51,405 nucleotides of DNA from Bacteroidota bacterium (GTDB lineage: Bacteria; Bacteroidota; Bacteroidia; Chitinophagales; Chitinophagaceae): the NCBI GenBank assembly GCA_014190475.1, contig BJGL01000008.1, forward strand, positions 1-51,405. Direction: 5' to 3'. The position numbers and the translations under genes were made by a program. How positions within the stretch are numbered: the stretch's first letter is position 1; every line of letters starts with the position of its first letter. Below, in pieces: positions 19,809 through 29,216 of this stretch. Under the pieces are notes generated by a model that was not told the DNA's origin, ran no database searches, and saw only the letters and a list, made by a program, of their open reading frames with translations.

Positions 19809-21662
19809 TTAATCAGGTTTTTTCCCATTTAAAAAACTGTTCAGTGTACTGATTGGACCTTGTTTAGCAGGATCCTCTTTCACTTCATAGTTACTATAAA
19901 AGTTTTCTATCTGTGTCTTGGAATTATACATTTCCATATTCTGACGAATGTATGCAGGGATGGTCTCAAACTCATTATTAGGATCAGCTGCATTGACATT
20001 GAAAGACAGATTACGAAGTTTCTGTAAACGCTCCGCCGCACGACGCTGTTGGGCAAGTGTCTCATCCTCTGCTGGGAGTTCCATAGCATCAGGAGGTGTA
20101 GTACGATGCAATTCAAACAGCACTGGCGTTACCGGAGCAGGGTCTTCATCCTTCTCCACTAATTTCATCTCCATCATTTCAGATACCTCCTCCACAAGAG
20201 GCGCTGTTGCTAGCGGTTGTATAGCTGGCGTCATTTCCTGCTCAACGTGAATTTGAACCGGTGTAGGAACAGGGACTGGGGTAACCACGTCCACCGCAGG
20301 TGTCGTTTGCTCTTGGGCAGGTGCCGCTGCGTAAATATTTACAGGACGAGTCAGATAGCCTCCGGAAATCACTGGAACGGGCGGAGTGGGTTCGGGCATA
20401 ATTACCGCCGCAGCTAAGTAAGTGGCTTCAGTTTCTACAATTGGATTTATCGGCTCCTCAACTAATTTGGGCATGAGATCTGGTAACGTAGTTTCCTCTT
20501 CGACAAGAACCTGTTCCTCGGCTGCAGGCAGAACAACTTCAGCGGTTGGAGTATCAGTAATCGTATCAGTTGGTGTATTAGCTTGTGCCGCTGGAGGAGT
20601 AACTACACTTGCAGCTTCCGGCTGTCCTAACACCATGACAATCTTTTCCTCCTCTTGTGCTTTTGCACGTACTGGTGAAGAAGAAGTAACTCCATCCTTG
20701 TGTTCAAACCCGGTTGCAATTAAGGTGATAGCCAACTTATCCCCAAGGTTATCGTCATAACCCATTCCCAATATAACATCCGTATTCTCCCCTGCTCTTG
20801 TCAATAACAATTGTTGAATAATTTCAACTTCGTCCATGGTGTATTCATGTTCACCTCGTGCTGAATTAATATTGATCAATATCCATTTAGCTCCCAGGAT
20901 ATCATTATCGCTTAACAACGGAGAACTCAAGGCTTCTTCCAATGCAAGCTGTGCACGATTTTGTCCTGCCACCAATGCATGACCCAGAATAGCTCTTCCA
21001 CCATTACGCATCACCGTACATACGTCAGCAAAGTCAACATTAATCTGCCCAGTACTATTGATCACATCCGTAATACAACGCGCGGCCGTCGCTAATACAT
21101 TATCCGCTTTCTCAAATGCTTCACGCATTTTTAGATTACCGAATTGATGCCTTAATTTATCGTTACTAATAATCAGCAAAGTATCTACTTGCGAACGCAA
21201 TTGCCGAATTCCTTCCTCTGCTTGCTGCAATCGCTTCTTACCTTCATAAGCAAAGGGAGTGGTAACAATACCAACAGTCAGAATACCCATTTCCTTGCAA
21301 ATTTTTGCAATGATGGGTGCTCCCCCTGTACCAGTACCCCCACCCATACCGGCAGTGATAAATACCATTTTGGTATTGACCTCTAGGATACGGCGCACTT
21401 CTTCCAGCGATTCCTCCGTGGCTTGTCGTCCAATCTCAGGATTAGCGCCCGCACCAAGTCCTTGTGTTAACAAGGGACCCAGTTGAATACGGTTAGGTAC
21501 ACCACTGATGGCCAGTGCTTGTGCATCGGTGTTACAGATCACAAAATTGACACCATCGATGTGCTGATTAAACATGTAGTTGACGGCGTTGCTTCCACCA
21601 CCGCCTACTCCGATCACTTTAATGATGGAGGATTTTTCAGTAGGAAGATCAAATTGAATCAT
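19809..21662 (-). CDS. ftsZ: Cell division protein FtsZ with a long C-terminal linker
   Basis: FtsZ is the tubulin-like GTPase that forms the division ring. The globular domain spans residues 1 to about 322. It has GVGGGGSNAVNYM near residue 20, the tubulin signature GGGTGTG at 107-113 and the T7 catalytic loop NVDFADV at 208-214. Then comes an unusually long linker of about 240 residues, rich in Pro, Thr, Val, Ala and Glu; the E. coli linker is about 50 residues. The conserved C-terminal peptide that binds FtsA is recognisable as IPAYIR at 568-573. It is not at the end: about 44 more residues follow, finishing in LNSFLNGKKPD. The gene is last in the cluster, 48 bases after ftsA. Confidence 0.96.
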   Translation of the reverse strand: MIQFDLPTEKSSIIKVIGVGGGGSNAVNYMFNQHIDGVNFVICNTDAQALAISGVPNRIQLGPLLTQGLGAGANPEIGRQATEESLEEVRRILEVNTKMVFITAGMGGGTGTGGAPIIAKICKEMGILTVGIVTTPFAYEGKKRLQQAEEGIRQLRSQVDTLLIISNDKLRHQFGNLKMREAFEKADNVLATAARCITDVINSTGQINVDFADVCTVMRNGGRAILGHALVAGQNRAQLALEEALSSPLLSDNDILGAKWILININSARGEHEYTMDEVEIIQQLLLTRAGENTDVILGMGYDDNLGDKLAITLIATGFEHKDGVTSSSPVRAKAQEEEKIVMVLGQPEAASVVTPPAAQANTPTDTITDTPTAEVVLPAAEEQVLVEEETTLPDLMPKLVEEPINPIVETEATYLAAAVIMPEPTPPVPVISGGYLTRPVNIYAAAPAQEQTTPAVDVVTPVPVPTPVQIHVEQEMTPAIQPLATAPLVEEVSEMMEMKLVEKDEDPAPVTPVLFELHRTTPPDAMELPAEDETLAQQRRAAERLQKLRNLSFNVNAADPNNEFETIPAYIRQNMEMYNSKTQIENFYSNYEVKEDPAKQGPISTLNSFLNGKKPD

Positions 21663-21710
21663 TGGAAGTTGGTTTTCGAATTGTTAGTGGGTTAGTTTAG
21701 TTCTATTGAA

Positions 21711-23087
21711 TTAGAGGTGACGATCTTCTTCTTCCTTGAAGAGATCGATGATACGGTCTTTGAATTTGCTCCAAAATCCAGTCAGGTTTCGACGCTTCCG
21801 CATTTGTTCCTCGCTGACTGTGGTTGGCTCAGTAGCATCCACCACCTCACCGGTAGCTGTTTTACGTAAAGTGGTAGGTACATCCACCTTGCGATATCCT
21901 TTGTCAAATTCCTTACGGTTGTGTTCAAAATCATCGTAGCCTTTCAAGATCAAACCAATACAGGTTGAATAGGTTGGCTTGGAGAGCTCTTCGATATGAC
22001 CGGCCGCTAAATGCTCATTGGGAAAACCAATACGTGCATTCAATCCGGTTACATACTCTGTTAACTGAATCAAGTGCTTGAGCTGTGATCCGCCTCCTGT
22101 TAATACAATCCCGCCATTCAAAGCCTTGTTATCTAATCCTACCTGCTTCAAATGATAGGTAACAAAATCCATGATCTCGCTCATTCTTGCCTGAATGATA
22201 TTGGCCAGATTTTTAACGCTGATTTCTTTGGCAGGCATTCCGCGTAAACCAGGTATGGTGATATAGGCATTCGACTTTGCCTCATTAGCCAACGCAGACC
22301 CAAACTGAACTTTCATTTGTTCAGCCTGTGTACGCAACACACCTAAACCTGATTTGATATCATTGGTAATATTCTCCCCGGCAAAAGGAATCACCGCAGT
22401 GTGTTTTAAAATGCCCTCGTTGAAAACAGCTAAATCGGTAGTACCTCCACCGATATCCACAATAGCTACGCCAGCTTCTAAATCTTCTTGTGCCATTACG
22501 GCTGCTGAAGATGCGAGCGGCTGCAACACCAGGTCCTTGGTATGTAAGCCTGCTTTTTCAACACTGCGATTGATATTACGAATTGCATTCTTATCCCCGG
22601 TGATGATATGGAAATTAGCTCCAATTTTTACACCACCATATCCAATAGGATTAGCAATGTTGGGAATATTATCCACAGTAAACTCTTGTGGAATAACATC
22701 AATGATTTGATCGCCAGCTGGGATATATGTTTTGTATTGGTCATCGATCAGCTTATCAATTTCGTGCTGACTAACTTCCTCATCCGTACGATGACGAACC
22801 ATATCACCACGTGTTTGTAAGCTTTTAATATGATGACCGGCAATACCAACATACACTTCTCCAATTTCTAAGTTGGGATTAGACGCAAAACAATTATCTA
22901 AGGCAGTGCGTATGGCTTTAATGGTCTCATCGATGTTAAGCACTTGCCCATGTTTTACACCATTGGAATTAGCCTTGCCAAATCCTAAAATTTCGAGTTT
23001 GCCGTACTCGTTTTTACGACCAGCAATCACTGCGATCTTGGTGGTACCAATGTCCAGACCGACAATGATGGGATTTTCGTTGTTCAT
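21711..23087 (-). CDS. ftsA: Cell division protein FtsA
   Basis: FtsA is the actin-like ATPase that tethers FtsZ filaments to the membrane. The protein has 458 residues. The phosphate-1 loop is GLDIGTTKIAVIAG at the start, the phosphate-2 region is VDIGGGTTDLAVF, and the adenosine loop lies around GIVLTGGGSQLKH. The SHS2/1C domain lies between (about 85-170). The last residues, LTGFWSKFKDRIIDLFKEEED, can form an amphipathic helix, the usual membrane-targeting sequence. It is 13 bases downstream of ftsQ and directly precedes ftsZ, the standard order. Confidence 0.96.
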   Translation of the reverse strand: MNNENPIIVGLDIGTTKIAVIAGRKNEYGKLEILGFGKANSNGVKHGQVLNIDETIKAIRTALDNCFASNPNLEIGEVYVGIAGHHIKSLQTRGDMVRHRTDEEVSQHEIDKLIDDQYKTYIPAGDQIIDVIPQEFTVDNIPNIANPIGYGGVKIGANFHIITGDKNAIRNINRSVEKAGLHTKDLVLQPLASSAAVMAQEDLEAGVAIVDIGGGTTDLAVFNEGILKHTAVIPFAGENITNDIKSGLGVLRTQAEQMKVQFGSALANEAKSNAYITIPGLRGMPAKEISVKNLANIIQARMSEIMDFVTYHLKQVGLDNKALNGGIVLTGGGSQLKHLIQLTEYVTGLNARIGFPNEHLAAGHIEELSKPTYSTCIGLILKGYDDFEHNRKEFDKGYRKVDVPTTLRKTATGEVVDATEPTTVSEEQMRKRRNLTGFWSKFKDRIIDLFKEEEDRHL

Positions 23088-23100
23088 AGGGATGTTGTTT

Positions 23101-24090
23101 TTAGTTGTTTATTTTTTTATTGGATTTTTGGGGTACAGCCGCTGAATCAAGCGGTAAACTATTTTTCATTTCAGTCGTGACAGAAACTGTATCATCGGGC
23201 AATAAGGGTTGTAATGGCTTAGGCAAATAGCGGATAACCGTATCTAATTCGGCTGCACGAGATTGCTCCAGCAACTGCTCTACACTGCGACGAAGCCGAA
23301 TAGAATCTACACGAGTTGCTGCACCATGAGAAGCCACTACTTGGTTATTAAATCGGAGATCAATCACCCGATAGCGATCAAATCCTGTTTTCACCAATAC
23401 TTGTTTATAAAACAGCATTAACTTTTTGAGTTGTAGCTGAAAATCTTCACCATCCTGTAATAGAATCACATGGTTACCAATCACAGGAATCATTTCCCAA
23501 CTGCCATCGGGTAAGCGATCAAACTGTGCAGCTTGAGCAGACCAAAAGCTATCCAGTACAATTTGCTGTGCCATATCACGAATACGCAGATAGAATAAAC
23601 TATCCTTTGCTTTACCTGCTGATTGATCAGGAAGACCAGTAAATACGGGCACTTTTACAGTACGATGCATCGCCAAGGGAATTGGCTGTCCGACTTCATC
23701 TAAATACATGGATTGTCCACGCTGCGTAAACAGTCTGGCCACAGGAGTTTTTTCAGTAATCCCCACGTGAAGAATATCCTTGTTGTCAAAATAAAGTTGC
23801 GCTTCCCGAATCCAGGGATGTTGCTGCAATCCCTCTTCCACTTTCCTCAATTTGAGAACAGACAACAACTCGCCTTTGACGCCCTCCGTATGTAGACGCA
23901 ATAAGCGTTCCACGGAATCCTCATTCAAAAATGAACCGCCGTATTGACCCTTAATCTCGATCGTATAATCACGAAACCGCTCCTGGTTTCTTCTGCCGAT
24001 CGCAGCGCCCAATAGCAAAATCATTCCTGTTCCAATTCCTGTCCAAAACAGAATGAATAAAACTCGTTGTATGGTCTTTTTTAGTTGCAC
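23101..24090 (-). CDS. ftsQ: Cell division protein FtsQ
   Basis: FtsQ is a bitopic inner-membrane protein that links early and late divisome proteins. This 329-residue protein has a short cytoplasmic N-terminus, one membrane helix (about 9-30), a POTRA-like segment (about 42-112) and a beta domain ending in LRFNNQVVASHGAATR. A charged, low-complexity tail follows to the end. Sequence conservation of FtsQ is weak, so position between murC and ftsA is part of the evidence. The start is GTG at 24090, which overlaps the murC stop by 10 bases. No ATG lies nearby upstream of the membrane helix. Confidence 0.88.
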   Translation of the reverse strand: MQLKKTIQRVLFILFWTGIGTGMILLLGAAIGRRNQERFRDYTIEIKGQYGGSFLNEDSVERLLRLHTEGVKGELLSVLKLRKVEEGLQQHPWIREAQLYFDNKDILHVGITEKTPVARLFTQRGQSMYLDEVGQPIPLAMHRTVKVPVFTGLPDQSAGKAKDSLFYLRIRDMAQQIVLDSFWSAQAAQFDRLPDGSWEMIPVIGNHVILLQDGEDFQLQLKKLMLFYKQVLVKTGFDRYRVIDLRFNNQVVASHGAATRVDSIRLRRSVEQLLEQSRAAELDTVIRYLPKPLQPLLPDDTVSVTTEMKNSLPLDSAAVPQKSNKKINN

Positions 24091-25508
24091 GATACACTTA
24101 ATAATTGACGCAAGGAGGGTAACAATTGATCGATGTCACCCGCACCGGCGGTTATATAAATCTTTTTTTGTTTTTCGTTTTTTCTCAAATCATTCGTAAT
24201 CCAAGTGGCTACCTGTTCTTTAGCAAGAAGGGTAACCGCCGCTTTTTTGATATGTGTTGCGATCAACTCACTCTGCACCCCCTCCAACGGAGTTTCCCGC
24301 GCCGGATAAATGGGTAACAAAACAACTTGATCGGCCGTATCCAATGCAGCTCCAAATGCAGGTGCCAGATCACGCGTGCGTGTGTAGAGATGAGGTTGAA
24401 AAAAGATCGTACAGGGTGTATTCCCATGCAGTGATCGTACCCCTTCCAACAACGCCTTTAATTCTGCAGGATGATGCGCATAATCATCAATCAATACAAC
24501 CTGTTCACTTTGCCAAATCAGTTCAAAGCGTCTTTGCACTCCCTTGAAATTGGCGATAGCTTCCTTTATTTTATCTTCTTCAACACCTAATAGCCAAGCA
24601 ATGGAAATAGCTGCAACTGCATTTTCAACATTGTGCAATCCGCCCATGTGTAATTGAAATCCGGCTAATAGATCGTCAGCTACGGCAACATCAAATTGAT
24701 ACGTTCCGTCCTTTACACATAAGCCCACTGATCGGCAATCGGCTGTTGCCTCTTGCAAATGGTAGCTCAGCTGTTGAGTTGACCTTAATTCAGTCGCTCG
24801 CTTTAATCCTTTTTTGTAGATCAAGACACCCTTGGGTGAAACCAATTCAGTAAAAGAGAGAAAGGCTTCTTCCATCGCTTCCGAAGTGCCATAAATATCA
24901 AGATGATCAGGATCCATGGCTGTGATTAAAGCAATATGGGGTTGCAGCTTTAAAAAACTTCTATCGTATTCATCGGCCTCCACCACACAACAATTGGTTG
25001 AACTACTCCAATAGTTTGTTCCATAGTTACTGGCAATTCCTCCTAAAAACGCATTACAACCCATTCCGCTGTAACGGAGAATATGAGCCACCAGCGTACT
25101 GGTTGTTGTTTTTCCATGCGTTCCGGCAATACATATATTCAAAGAACTAGCTGTAATTCGCTGTAACAGGTCACTTCGCTTACAAACCGTATATCCATTA
25201 TCTCGATACCAATTCAATTCTTTATGATCAGCGGGTATAGCAGGTGTATACACCACTATATTGGCATTGCGTGACAAATAATTTAAACTGTCTTCATAGT
25301 GAATTTGCATCCCGGCTTCCTCTAACTGCATCGTGAGTGCAGTACGTGTCTTATCATACCCACTTACCGTCACCCCTTGCTCCAGAAAGAAACGGGCTAA
25401 TGCACTCATCCCAATTCCCCCAATACCAATAAAGCATACCTCCTTGATACCGGCTGCCCCTTTAAAAGGAACAGTCAACAAGCTAGTATCGAGTAAAGGT
25501 TTTCTCAT
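24081..25508 (-). CDS. murC: UDP-N-acetylmuramate--L-alanine ligase (MurC)
   Basis: MurC adds L-alanine to UDP-MurNAc, the first amino-acid step of peptidoglycan precursor synthesis. The Rossmann-like N-terminal domain has VCFIGIGGIGMSALA, the central ATP-binding loop is GTHGKTTTS, and EADEYDRSFLKL and DDYAHHPAELKA are typical MurC segments. I start it at the ATG at 25508 (MRKPLL, 475 residues) because this gives the ATGA overlap with the murG stop seen at several other junctions of the cluster. An ATG at 25520 four codons earlier is also possible and would give 479 residues. Confidence 0.96.
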   Translation of the reverse strand: MRKPLLDTSLLTVPFKGAAGIKEVCFIGIGGIGMSALARFFLEQGVTVSGYDKTRTALTMQLEEAGMQIHYEDSLNYLSRNANIVVYTPAIPADHKELNWYRDNGYTVCKRSDLLQRITASSLNICIAGTHGKTTTSTLVAHILRYSGMGCNAFLGGIASNYGTNYWSSSTNCCVVEADEYDRSFLKLQPHIALITAMDPDHLDIYGTSEAMEEAFLSFTELVSPKGVLIYKKGLKRATELRSTQQLSYHLQEATADCRSVGLCVKDGTYQFDVAVADDLLAGFQLHMGGLHNVENAVAAISIAWLLGVEEDKIKEAIANFKGVQRRFELIWQSEQVVLIDDYAHHPAELKALLEGVRSLHGNTPCTIFFQPHLYTRTRDLAPAFGAALDTADQVVLLPIYPARETPLEGVQSELIATHIKKAAVTLLAKEQVATWITNDLRKNEKQKKIYITAGAGDIDQLLPSLRQLLSVSCN

Positions 25509-26599
25509 GCTTTTATCCATTTCATTAGTTCGGTAGCAACCCGCTCATCAGCATCTTTAATCCCAAGTGGCCTTATCTTCTCCTGCATATCCAGCAGCTT
25601 ACTTTTATTCTTGATCAAATCCAGCACCTCAGGTACTAATTTGTGTTGCGCTTCCTGATCGGGTACTAGTATTGCAGCCTGTTGCGTCACTAACTGTTTA
25701 GCATTGGCTGTCTGGTGATCTTCTGCAGCCAATGGGAAGGGAACAAAAACCGCAGGCTTTACAACAACCGCTAATTCTGCTACGGTAAGTGCTCCTGCTC
25801 TGGCTACTACCAAGTCCGCAGCTGCATATGCAAACTCCATCTCCTGGATAAAAGCACCGACCCAAACTCCCTTATAATGCTGCATCAGCTGTGATAATCG
25901 TGCTATATCGTTCTTACCAGTTTGCCATATAATTTGAATTCCTGCTTCAACCAATTGATTGATTCCAGCTTCAATTGCGTTATTAATAGACTTTGCACCC
26001 AAACTGCCTCCCACTACTAATAATGTTTTACCGGCAGGATTTAATCCAAAGTGTAAACGAGCATTTTCTGTAGTCACGGTGGATTGTACAATAGAAGTAC
26101 GAACTGGATTGCCCGTATAACAAATCTTGGCAGGAGGAAAGAATTTTTCTAACCCTTTTACACCCGCAAAAACTTTAGTTGCTTTTTTTGCCAATAATTG
26201 ATTGGATCGACCGGCATAGGAATTGGCCTCATGTAAAAAATTGGGGATCCCAGCAGCTTGGGCATATCGCAGTACAGGAAAACTCGAGTATCCTCCCACA
26301 CCTAATACAGCATGCGGACGAAATTGCTTAAATACTTGTCGGACTTGCCAGAAGCTTTTCAATAGTTTCCAGGGTAATCCAATATTTTTTATCAAAGAGC
26401 TTCTGTTAAATCCCGCAATATCTAAGCCAACAATGGTATAACCCGCTTGCGGAATTTTCTCCATCTCCATTCTTCCCTTTGCACCAACAAATAGCAGTTC
26501 GAGTGAGGCATCCATTCTTTTCAAGGCACCCGCAATTGCTAATGCCGGGAAAATATGCCCTCCCGTTCCACCGCCAGCTATGATCATTCGTCTACTCAT
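25505..26599 (-). CDS. murG: UDP-GlcNAc:lipid I N-acetylglucosaminyltransferase (MurG)
   Basis: MurG is the peripheral membrane GT-B glycosyltransferase that turns lipid I into lipid II. The 364-residue protein begins with the glycine-rich loop IIAGGGTGGHIFPALA. It contains GVGGYSSFPVL and HEANSYAGRSN in the N-terminal acceptor domain, and GGSLGAKSINNA, RAGALTVAEL and PFPLAAEDHQTANA in the C-terminal donor domain. All are standard MurG motifs. It overlaps ftsW by ATGA at its start and murC by ATGA at its end, indicating translational coupling. Confidence 0.97.
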   Translation of the reverse strand: MSRRMIIAGGGTGGHIFPALAIAGALKRMDASLELLFVGAKGRMEMEKIPQAGYTIVGLDIAGFNRSSLIKNIGLPWKLLKSFWQVRQVFKQFRPHAVLGVGGYSSFPVLRYAQAAGIPNFLHEANSYAGRSNQLLAKKATKVFAGVKGLEKFFPPAKICYTGNPVRTSIVQSTVTTENARLHFGLNPAGKTLLVVGGSLGAKSINNAIEAGINQLVEAGIQIIWQTGKNDIARLSQLMQHYKGVWVGAFIQEMEFAYAAADLVVARAGALTVAELAVVVKPAVFVPFPLAAEDHQTANAKQLVTQQAAILVPDQEAQHKLVPEVLDLIKNKSKLLDMQEKIRPLGIKDADERVATELMKWIKA

Positions 26600-27879
26600 G
26601 CAACAGTTGCATTTGCTTGTTCTTCTTTATTTTTTCCTTCGATTTGTTCCACGTTACGCGCTACGCTCAAAATGATTCCAATGGCCAAACAAGTAAAAAT
26701 GAAACTACTCCCCCCCATGCTCACCAACGGCAGCGTTACTCCCGTAACTGGAAACAGGTTAACCGTTACCGCCATATTGGCCAGTGCTTGTATCACCAGT
26801 GTAAAACTTAATCCAAGTGCCAGAAAAGCGCCGAATGCAAATGGACATCGTTTGAATATTCGTATACACCGATATAGAAATACCAGATAAATAAATACCA
26901 TAAATGCACCGCCCACTAAACCATATTCCTCAATGATGATGGCATAGATAAAGTCGTTATAAGCTTGTGGTAAAAAGTCCCGCGTGGTACTGTTTCCCGG
27001 TCCTACTCCTAATAAACCGCCTTTTGAAACCGCAATTTTTGCTTGATTGACTTGGTAAGCATCTGTATTGATGTCATCACTTCCATAAATAAAACTCTCC
27101 ACTCGATTAATCCAGGTATCCACTCTTCGCGTCAAAGCCCCTTCTTCTTTTTTAACCGGTGTGGCAACAATATCCTCAGGCTCCTCTTGTTGATGTTGAT
27201 AAACAGCAGCACCAATAAGCATCAAGATGGGAATCAAAGCCAGCCCAATGGTTAAAAGAAGGTGTTTAGTATTAGCTCTTCCGATAAATAATAACAACAA
27301 GCAACTGGCCCCTAATAATAACGCGGTAGATAAATTAGCTGGAGCAATCAATAAGCAAGTAACGGCAACCGGCCAGATTACCATAAGATAGCCTTGACGA
27401 AAATCTTTGATCATTTCCTGACGCTTACTCAGCAAACGAGCCAGATACATAAAGAGTGCGAGTTTGGCTAAATCCGATGTCTGCATGGTCATATTGATCA
27501 AAGGCAATCGTATCCAACGACTCCCCTCATTCATTTTCACTCCAAAAAATAAAGTATAGATCAACAGCGGTATGGAGAGCAGAAATACAATTCGAGCCGC
27601 TTTGGAATAAAAAGTGTAATTGACAAGATGAGCGAAGTAGATCACTAATAATCCACCCAAAATAAAAGCCACTTGCTTGAACAAATAGACCTCCGTATTT
27701 CCTTTGTAAAACTTATAAGCCAGCGATCCGGTTGCACTATAGACTGCTAACAGAGAAACCAATGTCAAGACTACCACCAAGGCCCAAATCACCTTATCGC
27801 CCCTTGTTTTTTGCAATAACCGGTCGGTAGTGAAACTATTTCTCAAGTCACCAAATCGTATGTCCTTTGTTGCTTCCAT
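26596..27879 (-). CDS. ftsW: SEDS peptidoglycan glycosyltransferase FtsW
   Basis: FtsW is the multi-spanning SEDS-family glycan polymerase of the divisome, paired with the class B transpeptidase FtsI. The protein has 427 residues and about ten membrane helices. The family motifs NEGSRWI and QTSDLAKLALFMYLA are present, as are VSKGGLLGVGPGNS and FIYAIIIEEYGLVGG in the large external loop region, and PLVSMGGSS near the end. A charged external insertion of about 35 residues (HQQEEPEDIVATPVKKEEG onward) enlarges the loop relative to E. coli. It begins 2 bases after murD and overlaps murG by 4 bases. Confidence 0.95.
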   Translation of the reverse strand: MEATKDIRFGDLRNSFTTDRLLQKTRGDKVIWALVVVLTLVSLLAVYSATGSLAYKFYKGNTEVYLFKQVAFILGGLLVIYFAHLVNYTFYSKAARIVFLLSIPLLIYTLFFGVKMNEGSRWIRLPLINMTMQTSDLAKLALFMYLARLLSKRQEMIKDFRQGYLMVIWPVAVTCLLIAPANLSTALLLGASCLLLLFIGRANTKHLLLTIGLALIPILMLIGAAVYQHQQEEPEDIVATPVKKEEGALTRRVDTWINRVESFIYGSDDINTDAYQVNQAKIAVSKGGLLGVGPGNSTTRDFLPQAYNDFIYAIIIEEYGLVGGAFMVFIYLVFLYRCIRIFKRCPFAFGAFLALGLSFTLVIQALANMAVTVNLFPVTGVTLPLVSMGGSSFIFTCLAIGIILSVARNVEQIEGKNKEEQANATVA

Positions 27880-27881
27880 TC

Positions 27882-29216
27882 TTATAAATCGCGTACTGCG
27901 TTTTTAAATTGTTGTCCCCGATCTTCATAATTTTTGAAAAGATCAAAACTGGCACAGGCTGGACTCAAGAGAACGGTATCTCCTTTTGTTGCCAAGCGAA
28001 ATGCCATCTGTACGGCCTCTGCCGCGTCTTGTGTATCCACTAATACAGGTACTTCTCCTTCAAAAGCCTCATGAATTTTTTTAGTGTCTACTCCCAGACA
28101 AATAATTGCTTTCACTTTCTCTTTTACCCCCTCTAACAGTAAGGAATAATCATTTCCCTTGTCAACTCCACCTAAAATCAATACCGTAGGACGTGTCATA
28201 CTTTCCAATGCATACCAAGTTGAATTAATATTAGTGGCCTTGCTATCATTGATAAACTCAATCCCCCGAACAGTTGCCACATACTCCATACGATGCTCGA
28301 GTTGCTCAAAGTTTTGAACTGCATCGCGAATCTTGTCTTTCCGTATGGTCAGCGTGGCCGCTGCTACACAAGCCGCCATGGTATTGTACTGATTATGCTT
28401 GCCCTTGAGTGCAAAATCAAAAACACTCATCGACATCACTTCATTACCTGTACGCACGTACATGTCTCCGTCTTTGATAAACCCTCCGTTTGGTACTTCT
28501 CTTTTCATGCTAATGGGCAGTTGTGTTGATTGAATTGAAAAATTTTTTAAATGTGATTCGGTAACGGCATCATCCGCGCAATAGATAAAGTAATCTTCAG
28601 GCTTTTGATTGCTTGTTATCCGAAACTTGCTTTTTATATAGTTCAGAAAAACATAATCGTAACGATCTAGGTGATCCTCGGTGATGTTGGTTAGAATGGC
28701 GATGTTGGGTCTGAAATACTCAATATCATCCAACTGAAAGCTGCTTACTTCCAACACATAGAGTGGTCGCGGGTCTACTGCAACTTGTCGGGCAAATGAA
28801 TAGCCGATATTGCCTACTAGTGCTACATCAAGTCCACCTTTCTTACACAGTTGATAGACCAATGAGGTGGTAGTAGTTTTACCATTGCTGCCCGTGATAG
28901 CAACGATGCGACTGTCTCCCTTATGGCGATAGGCCAACTCCACTTCACTGATTACCGGAATTTCCTGCGCACGAATTGCTTTCATGACTGCACTTTTTTC
29001 CGGTATGCCAGGACTTTTAACTACTTGGTCGGCAGCTAAAATTTTTTCCAGGCTATGCCCTCCTTCCTCAAAAGAGATTTCCGCTTCCCTGAGCTCCTTA
29101 CGATAGTTTTCCTTCAAAGAACTTCCGTCAGACAAAAACACGTCATAGCCTTCCTTCTTCGCCAATAATGCGGCACCCACTCCGCTTTCTCCTCCACCAA
29201 CAATGACCAGTTTCAT
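27882..29216 (-). CDS. murD: UDP-N-acetylmuramoylalanine--D-glutamate ligase (MurD)
   Basis: MurD adds D-glutamate to UDP-MurNAc-L-Ala in the cytoplasm. The N-terminal Rossmann loop reads [16 protein letters not shown], the ATP loop [13 protein letters not shown], and FINDSKATN and [11 protein letters not shown] are diagnostic late motifs. The ATG at 29216 gives 444 residues and overlaps the mraY stop as ATGA. An 18-codon upstream extension in the same frame lies inside mraY and has no similarity to MurD. Its position between mraY and ftsW is canonical. Confidence 0.97.
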   Translation of the reverse strand: MKLVIVGGGESGVGAALLAKKEGYDVFLSDGSSLKENYRKELREAEISFEEGGHSLEKILAADQVVKSPGIPEKSAVMKAIRAQEIPVISEVELAYRHKGDSRIVAITGSNGKTTTTSLVYQLCKKGGLDVALVGNIGYSFARQVAVDPRPLYVLEVSSFQLDDIEYFRPNIAILTNITEDHLDRYDYVFLNYIKSKFRITSNQKPEDYFIYCADDAVTESHLKNFSIQSTQLPISMKREVPNGGFIKDGDMYVRTGNEVMSMSVFDFALKGKHNQYNTMAACVAAATLTIRKDKIRDAVQNFEQLEHRMEYVATVRGIEFINDSKATNINSTWYALESMTRPTVLILGGVDKGNDYSLLLEGVKEKVKAIICLGVDTKKIHEAFEGEVPVLVDTQDAAEAVQMAFRLATKGDTVLLSPACASFDLFKNYEDRGQQFKNAVRDL

